From the NCBI GenBank assembly GCA_010093685.1, contig MU006217.1, forward strand, positions 148,911 to 212,910: a stretch of DNA of 64,000 nt. Reading direction: 5' to 3'. Both the position numbers and the translations under genes were made by a program. Source of the stretch: Ophiobolus disseminans (lineage: Eukaryota > Ascomycota > Dothideomycetes > Pleosporales > Phaeosphaeriaceae). The notes below the pieces were generated by a model. That model made no database searches. It had not been told where the DNA came from and worked only from the letters and a program-made list of their open reading frames with translations. Below are positions 31,966-43,599 of this stretch, piece by piece. Every line of letters starts with the position of its first letter. Position 1 is the stretch's first letter.

Positions 31966-34259
31966 ATGGCGCGCTCAGAACCAGTTCGCAATACCTACGA
32001 GGAATTCGCGGATGAGATGAAGCAATTGATGGAGGACTCGAAGAACAAAAGGGGGCAGATCCCGAAGTCAAGGCAAATGAGAGACGCGCTGATCCAAGAT
32101 CATGAATGGCACCTACGCTTTCTTCATGAAGGCGTTCTGCAGCCGCGCAACTTCATCCTTCCACCGCCGTACGCCCCAGCGCAGCTGGAATTCTCAAAAG
32201 CACGAAGGGTTCATATAAAGGATCTCGGGATTAGTTCTCGGAATTCTGAAGAAGCCATACTGCTACGCACGCTCACTGACCCATACGTTTACTCCTCGAG
32301 CATCACAATCGTTGAGGACGAACACGGTGACACTGCACGTTTGACGGTATGCAACCTCGAAGACTCAATGGACGATCCCGTCCTCTCAAAAGGCCTGGTG
32401 CTGGCGGTCAAACAACCGTGTTGGACTGCTGCACCTGAGGCCGGTTACCATATCCGTGTTGATCACCCCTCGGATTTGGTTATCCTTGAATCAGACAATG
32501 ACCGACTTCCCGAAGCTTGGAGAACGCGTGTAGGTGTTGAGGGAACGAGAACGGTCACGAAATTCAAACAGGAGGGTGATATGCTCTTCTTGAAGAAGAA
32601 GTTTCGGAGTGCGCTGGAAAAGTACGTCCCCTTCCAAACTCTCAAGAGGCCAATACTAAACATTATGAGGTATGAGCAAGGTCGTTTGCTTTTGACCGCT
32701 AGCTCAGACACTGTTGCGCAAGTTGACATCTATCGTAAACGCTGCGGTGTCAATGTCGTACTTCTGCGCTTTGATGATGCGGCGGAAGACCTTGCACAGG
32801 CTATCTCCATCCATGCACTGTCTGATTCTGCTGTAGAGAAGTTCGAGGTTACGACCCCTTCAGCTGTGAGGGAATGGCTGCACAATGGCAGCAAGGATGA
32901 TTCCTTGCAGATGGCATCCATACTCCCTCGATCTCTCAAAGACCTAGCCGCACGCATCAAATTCGACCTTGGTCTCTACCAAACCAGTCCTGATTACGAT
33001 CTACCAACGATCTCTGCTTACGTAGGTCCCTTGACTCTTCACGTTGATGCAGCAAATTACCTCAGCGACGTCGAAATCAAGCCAACATCTTATCACGGCC
33101 GTGGCCTATTTGCTAAGCGCGACTTCCAAGCTGGAGACCTCCTCATGGCCGAGAAAGCGTTTGCGCTTCCAGGATACTTCTTCAACGACAGAAGCAGCGA
33201 CTGTGCTCTGTACAGCCTTGGCGACGGTACTGCGACCGACCGGGCTGGCGCTTTGCTGTTCAAGGAGCTGGTACAGAAGCTTACTGCCAACCCCAGCTTA
33301 CGTAAAGGTTTCTTCGACATGGACGATGGAGGATATTGGGCAAAGAATGGGTGGGAGGTGTCCGAGCAAGATGACATACCTGTTGATGTGTAAGTACCAT
33401 TGCCCATAATCTTGACGTAGCCGCCGTCGATAGACCTCCAGTACTGACTGCGCGAAGCTTTCGGATTGAGCACATTCGTCGTCGTAACTGCTTTGCCGCG
33501 CCCCTCCGCGCCGTGGACGTTCTCACCACCCCAACGTCAGTCCGCAATGGCTTCTGGATTCATACCTCTTATCTCAATCATGCGTGCCTACCGAATAGCG
33601 TCCGCACCTTCCTCGGCGACATCTTGTTCCTCCGTGCGACGCGCGACATCTCAGCTGGCGAAGAGATCACGTCACAGTACGTGGTTCCGGAATTGACAAT
33701 TGCGGACCGGCAGCAAAAGTACAAGGAGACTTGGGGCTTTGAGTGCGATTGCCGTCTGTGCCGGGCAGATAGCGACGTAGGGGTGGAAGTCGAGCGGGAG
33801 AGGATGAGACTCTTCGAGGAGCTGAAGGCTACGGCACAGAAGCTGGGCAGCAAGCCTACGGTCACAGCGTTGAAGAAATTCGCGAGACGATTGAGGGATC
33901 TCGAAGTGATATATAGTAAAGAAGCATACGAGCACCTACCTAAGTTATGTCTGGTACATCCTACCATATTTTTGGCCGAGGCATGGAGGGGCCTCAACAA
34001 TGTGGAAAAGACAATCGAATACTCGACAAGGCTCTTACGGTACTTCGGCATCACGATACAGGTGGATGGCAATGTGTTCAGTGTGCTCGAGAACTGCGGC
34101 CTTATCAATGTAGAATGCGTCCGCGCCCTGAAGTATCTCGCGGAGGGCTACAAGTCCAAGAACCAGCTTGAAACGGCGAGCTCAGTTACATCTACAGCAC
34201 AAGTATGGTACAGAATCATCACAGGAGCAGACTTGGGCAGCAAGGAGTTTCTTCAGTAG
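31966..34259 (+). CDS. SET-domain protein (SMYD-like lysine methyltransferase candidate)
   Basis: Two exons, 31966-33389 and 33434-34259, are separated by a 44-bp intron (GTAAGT...CGATAG) and give 749 residues. The N-terminal about 360 residues are unassigned, with charged helices. The SET domain starts near residue 370 (YHGRGLFAKRDFQAGDLL) and resumes after a long insertion at NGFWIHTSYLNHACLPNS (about 515-530), which has the NHxC motif, and GEEITSQYV. A post-SET-like CDCRLC near 580 completes a zinc site with the NHAC cysteine. The C-terminal region is helical (AEAWRGLNNVEKTIEYSTRL), resembling the TPR-like ends of SMYD proteins. Predicted to methylate protein lysines; the substrate cannot be told. 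Confidence 0.85.
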
Positions 34260-34309
34260 TATAGTACAGTATATTGTTTTACAGTATTGTACATGGAGCA
34301 CAAAGTCGC

Positions 34310-34456
34310 TCATTCGTCCAGATCCCACCCTAGAATGAGTGCGGCGCGATCCCTTGCTGTAAGCAGAAAGTGGAGGAGGACCGCCACGAACACTTGCCTG
34401 GAATCATCGTGGTGGTTTGGGTACCAGTTGTGCGGTGGTTGAAAGTAGTTCTCCAT
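34310..34456 (-). CDS. Possible 48-residue small protein
   Basis: On the minus strand, ATG 34456 follows a CAG/CAA-repeat tract and opens a 48-codon frame: MENYFQPPHNWYPNHHDDSR, then a hydrophobic helix QVFVAVLLHFLLTARDRAAL and an acidic end LGWDLDE. The sense of the sequence (aromatic/Pro/His head, amphipathic helix, acidic tail) looks more like a real peptide than chance. It ends 50 bp downstream of, and convergent with, the SET gene. There is no family match that I know. Transcript evidence would be needed to accept it. Confidence 0.35.
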   Translation of the reverse strand: MENYFQPPHNWYPNHHDDSRQVFVAVLLHFLLTARDRAALILGWDLDE

Positions 34457-34964
34457 TGTTGTTGTTGCTGCTGCTGCTGATGGTGCGGCGCGGTGCGGTA
34501 CGGTGCGGTACGGTGGTATTGGCTTTAGAGTGCTAAATCACTATTAGCATAGAGTCTTGAAGGTATTTAAGCTTGAAGTACCTTGGGTCTGATTGATGTT
34601 CACTAGAGAGAAAAGTTCAATGTGAAGTTGGACTTGGGCTCCAACTTTGCTGGGAGCCGACCAAAAGGGTTAGCGTCCTTTGGCAGGACAACTGTCTTGA
34701 CAAACGAAACTTCTAGCAGTAAGATTGCACGTTCGCTACACACTCTTTCCTAGACACCAACACCCACACTTCGCACCTTCAATTCTGCTGCACTTTCTTC
34801 AGTGATCAGCACCTCCTCAAGGTATCTCCTCCGGGCCATTGCACGCACGGCAAACACTGACAGATCGCAGGCCATGCGTATTAGATCTATGTCTACATCT
34901 CACGCTCTGACCTCCTCCCCTTCCTCTTCCTCCCCTTCCTCTTCCTCCCTTCCTCTTCCTCTTC
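34457..34964. other. Intergenic with simple repeats and a decayed coding start
   Basis: 34457-34516 holds trinucleotide (TTG/CTG) and TGCGGTACGG repeats. From 34802 a plus-strand frame with mitochondrial-presequence character (RYLLRAIARTANTDRSQAMR, then IRSMSTSHA) opens with GTG rather than ATG and runs into a (CCTCTT)n tract and the LTR at 34965. I read it as the 5' end of a gene interrupted by the LTR. Confidence 0.4.
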
Positions 34965-35127
34965 TGTCGGAGGTAAGAGACAGGGCAGAAAAGAGGGAGA
35001 AGGTTCTTGTATTGAGAGAGCTATGGAGAGCGATTATATACACAACCAGATGAGTAAGCATGTGACTAATAGAGTCACGTGAGATGCAGTTCACATGTAC
35101 TATGTGAACTAAGGTGCCATGCTGACA
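34965..35127 (+). mobile_element. Solo LTR, copy C
   Basis: A 163-bp element from TGTCGGAGGTAAGAGACAGG to AAGGTGCCATGCTGACA with TCTTC duplicated at 34960-34964 and 35128-35132. It aligns with the copies at 21170, 29038 and 30176 throughout. It is inserted in a CT-rich, coding-like segment whose frame could have continued on both sides before insertion. Confidence 0.9.
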
Positions 35128-36748
35128 TCTTCCATTCCCAGCGGGCCGTCGTCCAAAGAGCCGACTCTCATCTTCTATGACTCTAAAAAGTACGGCCCAG
35201 AACAATAGTATCCACTCTCACAGCCATCGACAGCTAAGAGACCGCCTCGTGTGCTCGTCGCGAAGAGGCAACCCGCTTTAGGCTGAGATACCTCTACCGT
35301 ACGGTGTAGCGTCTCGGTCCAGAAAGCGCGAATCAAGCTTTGGTTGATGCCAGAGAGTGGAGAGACGCCATTGGAATCAGGCACCTCGCCATAGTACTGC
35401 ACAACACTTCCTATGGCGACCCTGGTACTTGCTGCGCTCGTACATTCATGGGTGCTAAAGAGCAGTGTCTTGCCTGATCTTGTGGCGGCATTGTGCTTAT
35501 CGCACCCTAGATTAGTCTACCCCACTACAGCTCCGGATGCCAGTCCGATCTTGAATTCGGTTGATAATGGATGGCGGATGGCCCGACTTCCTGAATGCTA
35601 TTAAACCCTCCGACTTTTGGGACTAGCAAGGATGGTCATGGCTACATTCCTTTGCGACGTGTTACGACGCTTCGGTGGTTGATGAGCTTCATCGCTCATT
35701 CGTTCCATACATTGTAAGTCCTACCCTTTGTCAGTGGTGATGGATAGATCACCCGCACGTGACTCCGCTGCGAGCGCCTTGGACCTTCCGTAGCTCTAAT
35801 ACGAGATGATTATTCTCAACCTCTACGCTTGACACCCTTCCTCTCCATCTTTGGGTTGGGACTACGCTAACATCCTCCCACCTCTCTTTTCCCCTCTCGG
35901 TCGAGCTCACCTCTCGTGTCTTCGACTCCATTCCCTTCCGGCAGTACTTAGGCTCATGGTCCGACTCTTCACTTCCTTGGTCGTGACATCGCCAAGCTGC
36001 CTAGATCAAACTCTATGCTCCCACCTTTAGCTGTTTTTCCAGTCCAGTTGTCTAGCCAAGGTGCTGTATCGTCTTTACCCCAGGATACAGCGTAGGTTAG
36101 TCTTGGGTATTTGGTTAACACGTTCGGGTGCGGAGGCGGCATCAGATGCACCCTTGATGTCGGCGCTGCATGGCGTACTATGGCAATCGAGGCGTCTGAG
36201 TCGTACATTTCTTGCCGTGATGTGGTGTCGTGAAGTGGGTAGTTGGTGCGATAGGCTCAAGGCACAATGACATTCATAAGGTTAGTCACTTGCGCATGTC
36301 TCTAAAAAATTGGTTTTGCGCTAACTTCCATTCATCTCAATACCTCCTTACCGCCGTCCCACTCCCCGGCTCTGAGCTTGCGTTACGATCCTACTTCCTC
36401 ATAGTCGTGACTCGCTGCCCGGCCTAGATGAAGTAACAAGTCCTCTCGATCTGCCGCTAAAAGCACTGCGGATGGTCTTGCAAACGATAAACCGTTGTGG
36501 TGCAGCACTTTGGACAATTTAGCGGTAGGAAGGGATGGGCGCGACGCCAAACTGATCCCTCGACCGTCCGCTGCATGCGATACGGTTTGAATGGGCTGTT
36601 TGGCTCGTACATTTTTGATGGAACCAATGAAACTTGAGGCTTTGAATAAAATGTGCTTTGCTTTGAACGAGTGACTATGATACCATCTCAAACCATGAAT
36701 TTGTCCTGAGTCCAGTATGTACAGCTTTAAATTCAGCATGCAGTCAAT
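35128..36748. other. Gene-poor stretch with probable gene remnants
   Basis: Just after the LTR one plus frame reads KEPTLIFYDSKKYGPEQ before a stop, and continues in the same phase with two more stops to a stretch at 35413-35601. This fits a decayed exon. Beyond 35640 I see nothing coding. The last few hundred bases are the 3' flank of the cellobiohydrolase. Confidence 0.4.
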
Positions 36749-38213
36749 CTAACCAAAGGTCGAGTTGATTGGGCCGAACTTGATGTTGGAGTATGTGACA
36801 GATGCATCAGCATTCTTGCTCTCGACATCAGCTGGAACACCGGAACCTGTCTCGCACTCTCCTCTTCCGGATCCGAGATCACTTTCGGGGTTCTTATCGG
36901 TCGGGTAGGTCGAGTCAAGCCACAGCATGTTGGAATAATGATCGTCCCACAAACTCATCACAAGAACCATCCCCTGTGCAAGAGCCTTGGCCATATTTGC
37001 CTGGCCACCCTTGTCTTTGTACGTGTACTTGTCCTTGAAGACGGCCTTCTGCTGGTCGCAGAACTTGGTCGTGATAGAGTTGCCCTCGACGCCAGGAATG
37101 GTAGACGCGGGTTGTGGATGCACTGTACCGCCTTGGACATAGAAACGCTTAATTTCCATGGCATCGCCGGTGCCAATGAATTGAGTAACAACAGTGAACT
37201 TCTTTGATGTGTCGACGGTCTTGCCCTTGCCATAGAAGTCCTTGACGCCCATGCGGTAGCTGTTGAAATCACAGCCATCGGGGTCGCACACGCCTGCATA
37301 GCGGTCGGCCGAGTACGTTCCTCCACAGGCATCGCCGGCACAGCGGGACTGCTCGATCGTGCTGCAAGAGTGGGGTGTCACTGCCGTGCTGACAGAGTTG
37401 GCTTCCCAGATGTCCATCTCGGCGCAGCACGCGCCGTGGCCGCCAACGCCGGCATTGGCGTCGTTGGAGGATGCGGTCCAGCCTTCAACATTGCCCTGTC
37501 AACATCATTAGCATCTAGGGTGGCAGTGAGAGTTTGGATAGAACACACCTCACCGTTGATGAACTTCAAGTCTCTGGGACACTGAGCATCACAGTAGCCA
37601 GTACCATACTTGGCACCAGCCTTGTTTGTCGAGTACTTCTTCAGGCCACCGTCCGGATCCATGGACACGAAGTACAGCGCGCCGTTAAGGCCACATGGCA
37701 AGTTCGATAGGTCAACGTCAAACGTAAACTCATGGTTGCCAGTGAACTTGAACATCTCATAAGTTGTATCGTCCTTCATGAGATAGGTTCTGGAACCGAT
37801 GTTGGTGGAGTATGAACCCTTGGTCACGAACTTCAGTTGCAATGAGTTGCCGCTAGCTGTGATGCCGTACGTTCCTTTGTAATCCGCTCCGTCGACAGCG
37901 CAGTTGGTGGCGCAAGATTTGTTGTCTTTGCATGAAGTAGCATTCCATTCGTTTCCGGTATAGCAGTTAGTGTATCTACATAGCGGTCAGTGATTCGCAA
38001 AGCATCTGTAGGAAATAATACACACCCGCCCTTCACGTGCAACCAGCGCCAGTTGGCATCAATGGTAACTTTGCCATTTTTGGTGGTACAGCTTCCCTTA
38101 GCAGTGCATGACTGCCATGTCATACCAGGATGAGTCTCAGTCTGCTCCGTGCCCACGAGCTGGCCGCGGGCCAGGGAAAGGAGAGAAGCGGCGAAGACAA
38201 GCGTGCGATACAT
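36749..38213 (-). CDS. Secreted cellobiohydrolase, GH7 (CBHI/Cel7A type), no CBM1
   Basis: Three exons on the minus strand (38026-38213, 37549-37975, 36749-37495; introns 50 and 53 bp) encode 453 residues. Signal peptide residues 1-17 ([17 protein letters not shown]) are followed by a Gln-initiated mature end typical of CBHI. GH7 landmarks are all present: [28 protein letters not shown], the catalytic EMDIWE (Glu231, Asp233, Glu236 of the precursor), [24 protein letters not shown] and the terminal [14 protein letters not shown]. It ends at the core without linker or CBM1. It would release cellobiose from the reducing ends of cellulose chains outside the cell. A TATAAA lies about 55 bp upstream of the ATG, and one GGCTAA (XlnR-type core) at 38815 is weak regulatory evidence. 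Confidence 0.95.
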
Positions 38214-38266
38214 GATGATGGAACTTGCTGATGCTGAGATCTTGTGAGTATCTGAGGTGTAACTGC

Positions 38267-38272
38267 TTTATA
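38267..38272 (-). promoter_or_regulatory. TATA box of the GH7 cellobiohydrolase
   Basis: TATAAA on the minus strand, within ACATATAAAGCAG, 54-59 bp upstream of the cellobiohydrolase ATG. This is the expected position for a strongly inducible fungal hydrolase gene. Confidence 0.6.
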
Positions 38273-38561
38273 TGTTGACGCCGAGCAATGCTCGGCAATA
38301 CTCGTTGCCCATCGCAGACCGGAGGTGGCGAGGTATGCTCCAGATGATGGACAGTAGTTCCAATATCAAATTGAAGCGACGGAAATGAGTGGGCCAAAGA
38401 TCCAAATGAACGGCCGAAGAGGGAACCTAGATTCTCGGTCCCCTGCTCATGATTTTCGAGGTTTTTGTGATCAGATCTTGCTCACTTAGCGCTAGCGTTC
38501 ATCTTACCGTACAAGCCAGCAAGGCAACCTTGTTGACAGGAGAGAACTTGAAACCAGGAAC

Positions 38562-38826
38562 TCATGTTGCGGTCCGTATGCATACACACTCCTGGCCATC
38601 GAAGACAGTGAGGGTGCCATGATCATCTGTTGCCTTGAAGCTGTTTGGGTCACGCAGCTTCTCGAAGCAAAGACAGGCTTGTTGTTTGGTGGCAGGTCTT
38701 CTCTTAATCTCAGGGCAATATATCTCAGGAGAGAAAAAGTCCACAACCAATGAATGAGGCATGTATTTCGGAGCCGTCAACGTCCCATGATGGCATTCCC
38801 CGCATCTCCAGCTCGGCTAAGATGTG
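38562..38826 (-). pseudogene. Fragment of a small Cys-rich protein gene
   Basis: A minus-strand frame without an ATG at its head reads WRCGECHHGTLTAPKYMPHS, then VVDFFSPEIYCPEIKRRP, CLCFEKLRDPNS and ends GQECVCIRTAT with a stop at 38562-38564. Its composition and seven cysteines are typical of small secreted fungal proteins. Upstream in frame it meets TAG at CATCTTAG, which could be a decayed splice acceptor, and no signal peptide exon is visible within 200 bp. It may instead be the last exon of a gene whose first exon I failed to find. It lies 350 bp upstream of the cellobiohydrolase start. Confidence 0.4.
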
Positions 38827-38829
38827 CGA

Positions 38830-40368
38830 AGCAACTCGAAGCTCACTGCCGTGCCCTGGGCACCTTGGGACTAGGAATAATATCGGCTGGGTAACACGAA
38901 GGAAGTGTGTGTTCCTTCTTTGGTGATTGGTCTCGCCATGTGACGAGCAGTGAAGCGATGGATGGACTCGTTTTTAGACACACGACGCGTGGTGTGCTTA
39001 ACAGCAGCCTGTTGTCTTTCGAAGATAGAGAACATAGAGCCTGGCGAGGTGTAACTTCAAGGAGACTGTTAACTCAAGATTGTGACTTCTTTCGGCGACT
39101 GAGGTCTTTGCTGCACGTCGGAAGAAGAACATGGTCTGAGATAGCTCGGAACAATATCGGGCAACAAATGGTAGCCGGCACTCGATATTAATCGAAAGAT
39201 CGGCAATGCAGGCGTGTGAGAGAACGTGGGCTTCCCCGCTTTTCGCTAGAAAATAAATGAAGAGAGCATGATACATTACTCCGTAGATGTGCGCATGGGA
39301 AAAAAGGACCAGGCTGTAGTCGAAAGCCAAGAATAAACAGGAGTATTAGCTCGGCTTCTGCTTTCGGGATGCGAGATGCTGCTGTCATACATACTATGAC
39401 TTTAAGCAGAGAGTGCGAAGTGTTGGCGATAGATCGAGACAATCCGAGTCCCATCGGTGGTCGCGCGACGTTGGCGTTTCAGGAACGGAGTGCAGACAAG
39501 CAATACCATCATATAGCCAAGTGCACCAAGTAAAGCTTCCCTTGGGACATTACCGCTTGGTATTCTAAAAAGCACGTAGGCTACTGCGATACGTTGCGAA
39601 CACATCATCATGGAGTGCAAGATAGGTCGGGGCGTGCGAAAAACGTCGAGGTGGCTTCCAAGACGGCGGCAAGCGAAAGCGTTCAGATACACAGTCGACG
39701 CGTTCAAACAAATGCAGTGTTGCGTATCGAGTGTTGTGAAAATAGCCAGGGAATTTGCGCGACATCGAGAAGTGGTATCTGGAGCCGAAACGGCGTCTTG
39801 AGGAAGTCGTGATAGTCCGCGGTTGGGAAGCTGGAAAGACGGCGACCTCGGGAAGCTCGCAGGGCAGGGCAGGCGCGAAGACGTTTGTTTACGTAAGCAC
39901 TGCAAAAGCAAGTGCGCATCGCATCACAGAATGGTCCTTAATCCTACAGAGCAACGCGATTTATAGAGCTTTCCAGCTCATACAATACAGCGCGCGAAGA
40001 ATTACCATCTGCTGGTCAGCGATGGCGTTCCGAGGTTGCCTTGCAGCACAGAGAGTGCTGCACGCTTACTTCCTGGCTAAGTGCCGTTCATTGACTGTCA
40101 CTAGCAGGAGTCGTATACAATTCGCTTACCGCAGTATCTTTCTCTGATCTTCAGTCTGCATTTCCATAAGCCTTCTCCTACTTCATCATTGCAAAACCTA
40201 TAGTATGACATGGGCTGACTAATTCCGGCTTACGCCGAGCTCGGCCATCCTCAGGATACTGCGCGGCATCTCCTTTTCTCCATCAACATCTCCGCCTTAT
40301 CCGACCACTTCCATCTCACGCCTAAGACGAGACTGCAGCGCGATTCCGGGTTGCCCTCCCGAACAGCC
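38830..40368. other. Intergenic region, divergent promoters
   Basis: About 1.5 kb between the Cys-rich fragment/cellobiohydrolase and the Zn2Cys6 gene. Frames on both strands at 39400-39910 overlap each other and look like shadows. The last 200 bases are CT-rich and form the leader of the regulator. Confidence 0.5.
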
Positions 40369-42959
40369 ATGTCTGCAAGAAGCCCCGATGATGAGTCTCG
40401 TGACAACTCTCCGGAACACACTGAATCCCCTGGCGGCAAACGCACCAGCAAGAAACGCAAAGTATTATCCTGTTACGCATGTCGCAATCGCAAAATGAAG
40501 TGTGATCGGGTGTATCCAGTTTGCGGACGTTGTCAGAAGACGGGAAGAGCTGATCAGTGCACGTATGACCCGCGTCTACTCGAGGATCTAACAGGCAACA
40601 ACGGGGTCCACATGGACGGCCACACTGCAGCATTGGCACACTCCGGGAATCCCACACAAGAACATCCGCTCAGCATCTTAACTCTAGATGCATTGCGATG
40701 GAAATCTCGAGCACAGGAGACAAGAATCGAGGAGCTGGAAGGCAAATTGGCTGCCAAGGAGAATGACACTCACCCGTCACATTTTAAGAACACCAGAGCA
40801 GTGGAGCCTGTCGTGAAGCAAGAGTTGATGTTTAGAGGAAAGGGGTTCAAGACCCAGTTCCAGGGCCCAACAAGCGTCATGAGCACGATTGCACAGGTAC
40901 ACCGTGTCTTGTCAGCCATCGTACGAATGCTGATCAATTAGTTTCGCGAGCTGCAAGCTTTTACACGTGAAGCCCTGACGCTAGATCATTCCATTATCAG
41001 GGTCAAGACTGGTAAGAGATCAAGCAAAAGCTCCGGTGAGCCCTACACTAATTCATAACCTGGCGTCTAGACTTCAAGACGTTTCGCGACCGCAGGAAGG
41101 TTGCCACCAAACAGATGGACAATCAGATTCACGGCACAAGCGACGAAGTCTTCTCCATCCTCCCTGAGCGCACACTCGTAGACCAGCAAATCACGCTTTA
41201 CTTTGGCACCTGGGAAACATCATACAGAATTATCCATGAGCCATCGTTTTGGAAAGAATATGCTACATTCTGGGAGCAAGGAAGCAGGGAACCACCCCAG
41301 ACCGGCTTCGCAGTCATGATACTACTCATCATTGCCACCGCCAAATGTCTCATGCCCAAGGAGGATGTTTTCATTGGCGATACTACCTCAGATCGCCAGT
41401 CAGCCTCCGACATCATCACCATATGCGATACTTGGATCAACAGACAACCTCGAAAGCGCCTCATCCTTCAGTTCTTCCAGCTGCAATGCCTTTCCCTGTT
41501 TGCGAAGAGGGCCAATTGCGTCAAGATGAAACAAGACTGGATATCGAGTGGTGATCTTGTACGCCTTGCCTTAGCTTCCGGCATGCACCGAGATCCGTCA
41601 TTGCTTTCGATTGGGAAGATGTCGGCTTTTGACAAGGAAATGAAAAAGCGACTGTGGGTCACTATCATGGAGCTTGAGTTGCAATCGTCCCTCGAAACAG
41701 GCCTTCCATCTTCGCTCACGGCGCTATACTGGGACACCTCAGCCCCGGCAAATCTTCCAGACGATGCACTCTCAACAGAGACACAGGAACTACCCGCCAG
41801 CCGACCTATTGAGCACTTCACATCAGCCTCATATCTGTGCATCTCGAGGCAATCCATTCCGTTCCGCCTGCACCTCCTGCAGCTCCTGAACGACCCATCT
41901 GAGAAACTGCCATACTCGGAGGTCCTTCACTACGACGCTCAGATTCACGAGCTGCTGTCTCAACTCCCCAAGTGGGACAATGCGCGGGCTTCAATACCAG
42001 CAGCTCTGCTCCGAATTCAGTTTCGTCAGTTCCTGTTACTTTTACACAAACCCTTTGCAAAGCTGGCACCCAAGAATGATCGTTATGTGTACTCTTTCAC
42101 GACGTGTCTCAACGCTGCAGGATCTATCGTTGCTAGTCATGACGAGCTCCTATCTAAAGGAGTGCTCGGGCTGAACAACATACGCAACGACATCGTAAGA
42201 GTTGGGCTGACTTTGTCGCAAATCGTGTATCATAATTGCACTCTCCACGGCCCTGTCAGACCTCCGCCACCTCCGCTCCCAGGTTCCGAGGGGCATTTTG
42301 CCGATCCTCAAGCTCCTGGCGCCGACAACCCTTTGAACAAATTCGCTCCTGGTGTTGACGTATCGCTTGCCGTCACGCCCCAGGAGCCCTATCTCGCTCG
42401 AACGTTGTGCACTTCTGCAGTTGATCTGCTTGAACTTATTGGACAACTCTACGAGCAGAAGGTTATGCGTATGGGTACGGGCTACATGGAGTATTGGCTG
42501 CTCTGCGCGGCCATTGGTATGCTGCCACCTCCATCCTCATCTAAACCACCAACGACATCAATCGCACACATCATGAGCCCCAGCGACGACATTCAGATAC
42601 GCTGTAGGAAGACACTAGACCGCTTTCAAACGTTGTCTTTCAGGGTTCTCGCACTCCAAAAGGATCCGCAGAACAGCTTCGCTTCGTCGCTGAGGAATAC
42701 CATGGCCAGTGCTTCCCCTTCGGATGGCAGGACACCAGGAAGCGTGGGCATCGATGCAAATACAGGGTTTGGAGCAATATCCTCGGCTGCGAGCAATGCT
42801 GCATACTCAGCGATGCCTGGTATGGGTATGGGACTCGGTCTTGAGCCCAGTACGAAAGACATGAATGGTGCATTCGACAACTTGCAGGACATGCAGGTGG
42901 ACATGTCTGGTTGGAATTTCCCCGACTTTTGGGCTTTTGATCTTGGTGGTGACTTCTAA
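40369..42959 (+). CDS. Zn(2)Cys(6) transcription factor
   Basis: Three exons: 40369-40896, 40942-41011, 41071-42959 (introns 45 and 59 bp), 828 residues. The start is ATG 40369; the frame is also open from a TTG 18 bases upstream. A basic patch (KRTSKKRKVL) precedes the binuclear zinc cluster CYACRNRKMKCDRVYPVCGR...C with Cys35, 38, 45, 52, 55 and 64. A short coiled-coil dimerisation segment follows (RAQETRIEELEGKLAAKE). The middle-homology region (fungal-specific TF domain) runs from about residue 220 (DQQITLYFGTWETSYRIIHE) to beyond 600. The C-terminus is Gly/Met/Asp-rich and acidic, a likely activation region. It is divergent from the cellobiohydrolase and tandem with the ferric reductase; its target genes cannot be read from sequence. 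Confidence 0.92.
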
Positions 42960-43599
42960 TGAGTTTCGGACTACCTGCTTGTACCTGCAGAGGGAAGCTT
43001 TCATTCAGCATGCCCTCCGTGACCACTCTGCTCAATGCATATAAAAGAGCTAGGTTGATAACGTTTGAGGTTTCGACTGGCACGCGATCATTTGACCAAT
43101 CGTGTGGGCACTGCGACGCTTCTGGTCAGTCGCGTCGAGCTGCACGCGCTTGCGCGTTCTGAAACAGACGATGTCGCGATGTTTCTTGCCCCACTTCGGC
43201 ACACCTAACTTTGTACCTTCATCTCACGACCCAGGATTCCTGCATGGAGATCTGTGTATTTGCATATTACAAAGGATGCATGTTTCTTCAAGTTGCGACT
43301 TTCTCATGGTCATGAATAACTTGTGCCTCAAAGCGCAGCTAGTGCAGGCGCCACCAGAGGCTTGGCTTGTAACGCTGTCTGCCACACCAAGGTGTCTCAA
43401 AAAACGTCGAATGATACGCTTGGCTATTCATAGACTTTATATTCGTTTTGAACCACTCGGCTCTTTGTTGCGTCCGCTTTAGACATGCAGTCCTCCCTTC
43501 GTCATCGCGCTTTGGTCTTGCACGCTTACTGCCACATCCTCCAGGAGTACCATTTGCGACATTGCGAACTGGGCTGCATAGATTCTCTTCACTTAGAAA
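42960..43599. other. Intergenic between regulator and ferric reductase
   Basis: 640 bp. A good TATAAAAG lies at 43040-43047, but 550 bp from the next ATG. Whether it drives the ferric reductase with a long leader is unclear. No ORF on either strand is convincing. Confidence 0.45.

Noticed and set aside
39402..39911. 169-codon minus-strand frame
   Set aside because: There is no domain or splice structure, and overlapping plus-strand frames of similar length are open too.
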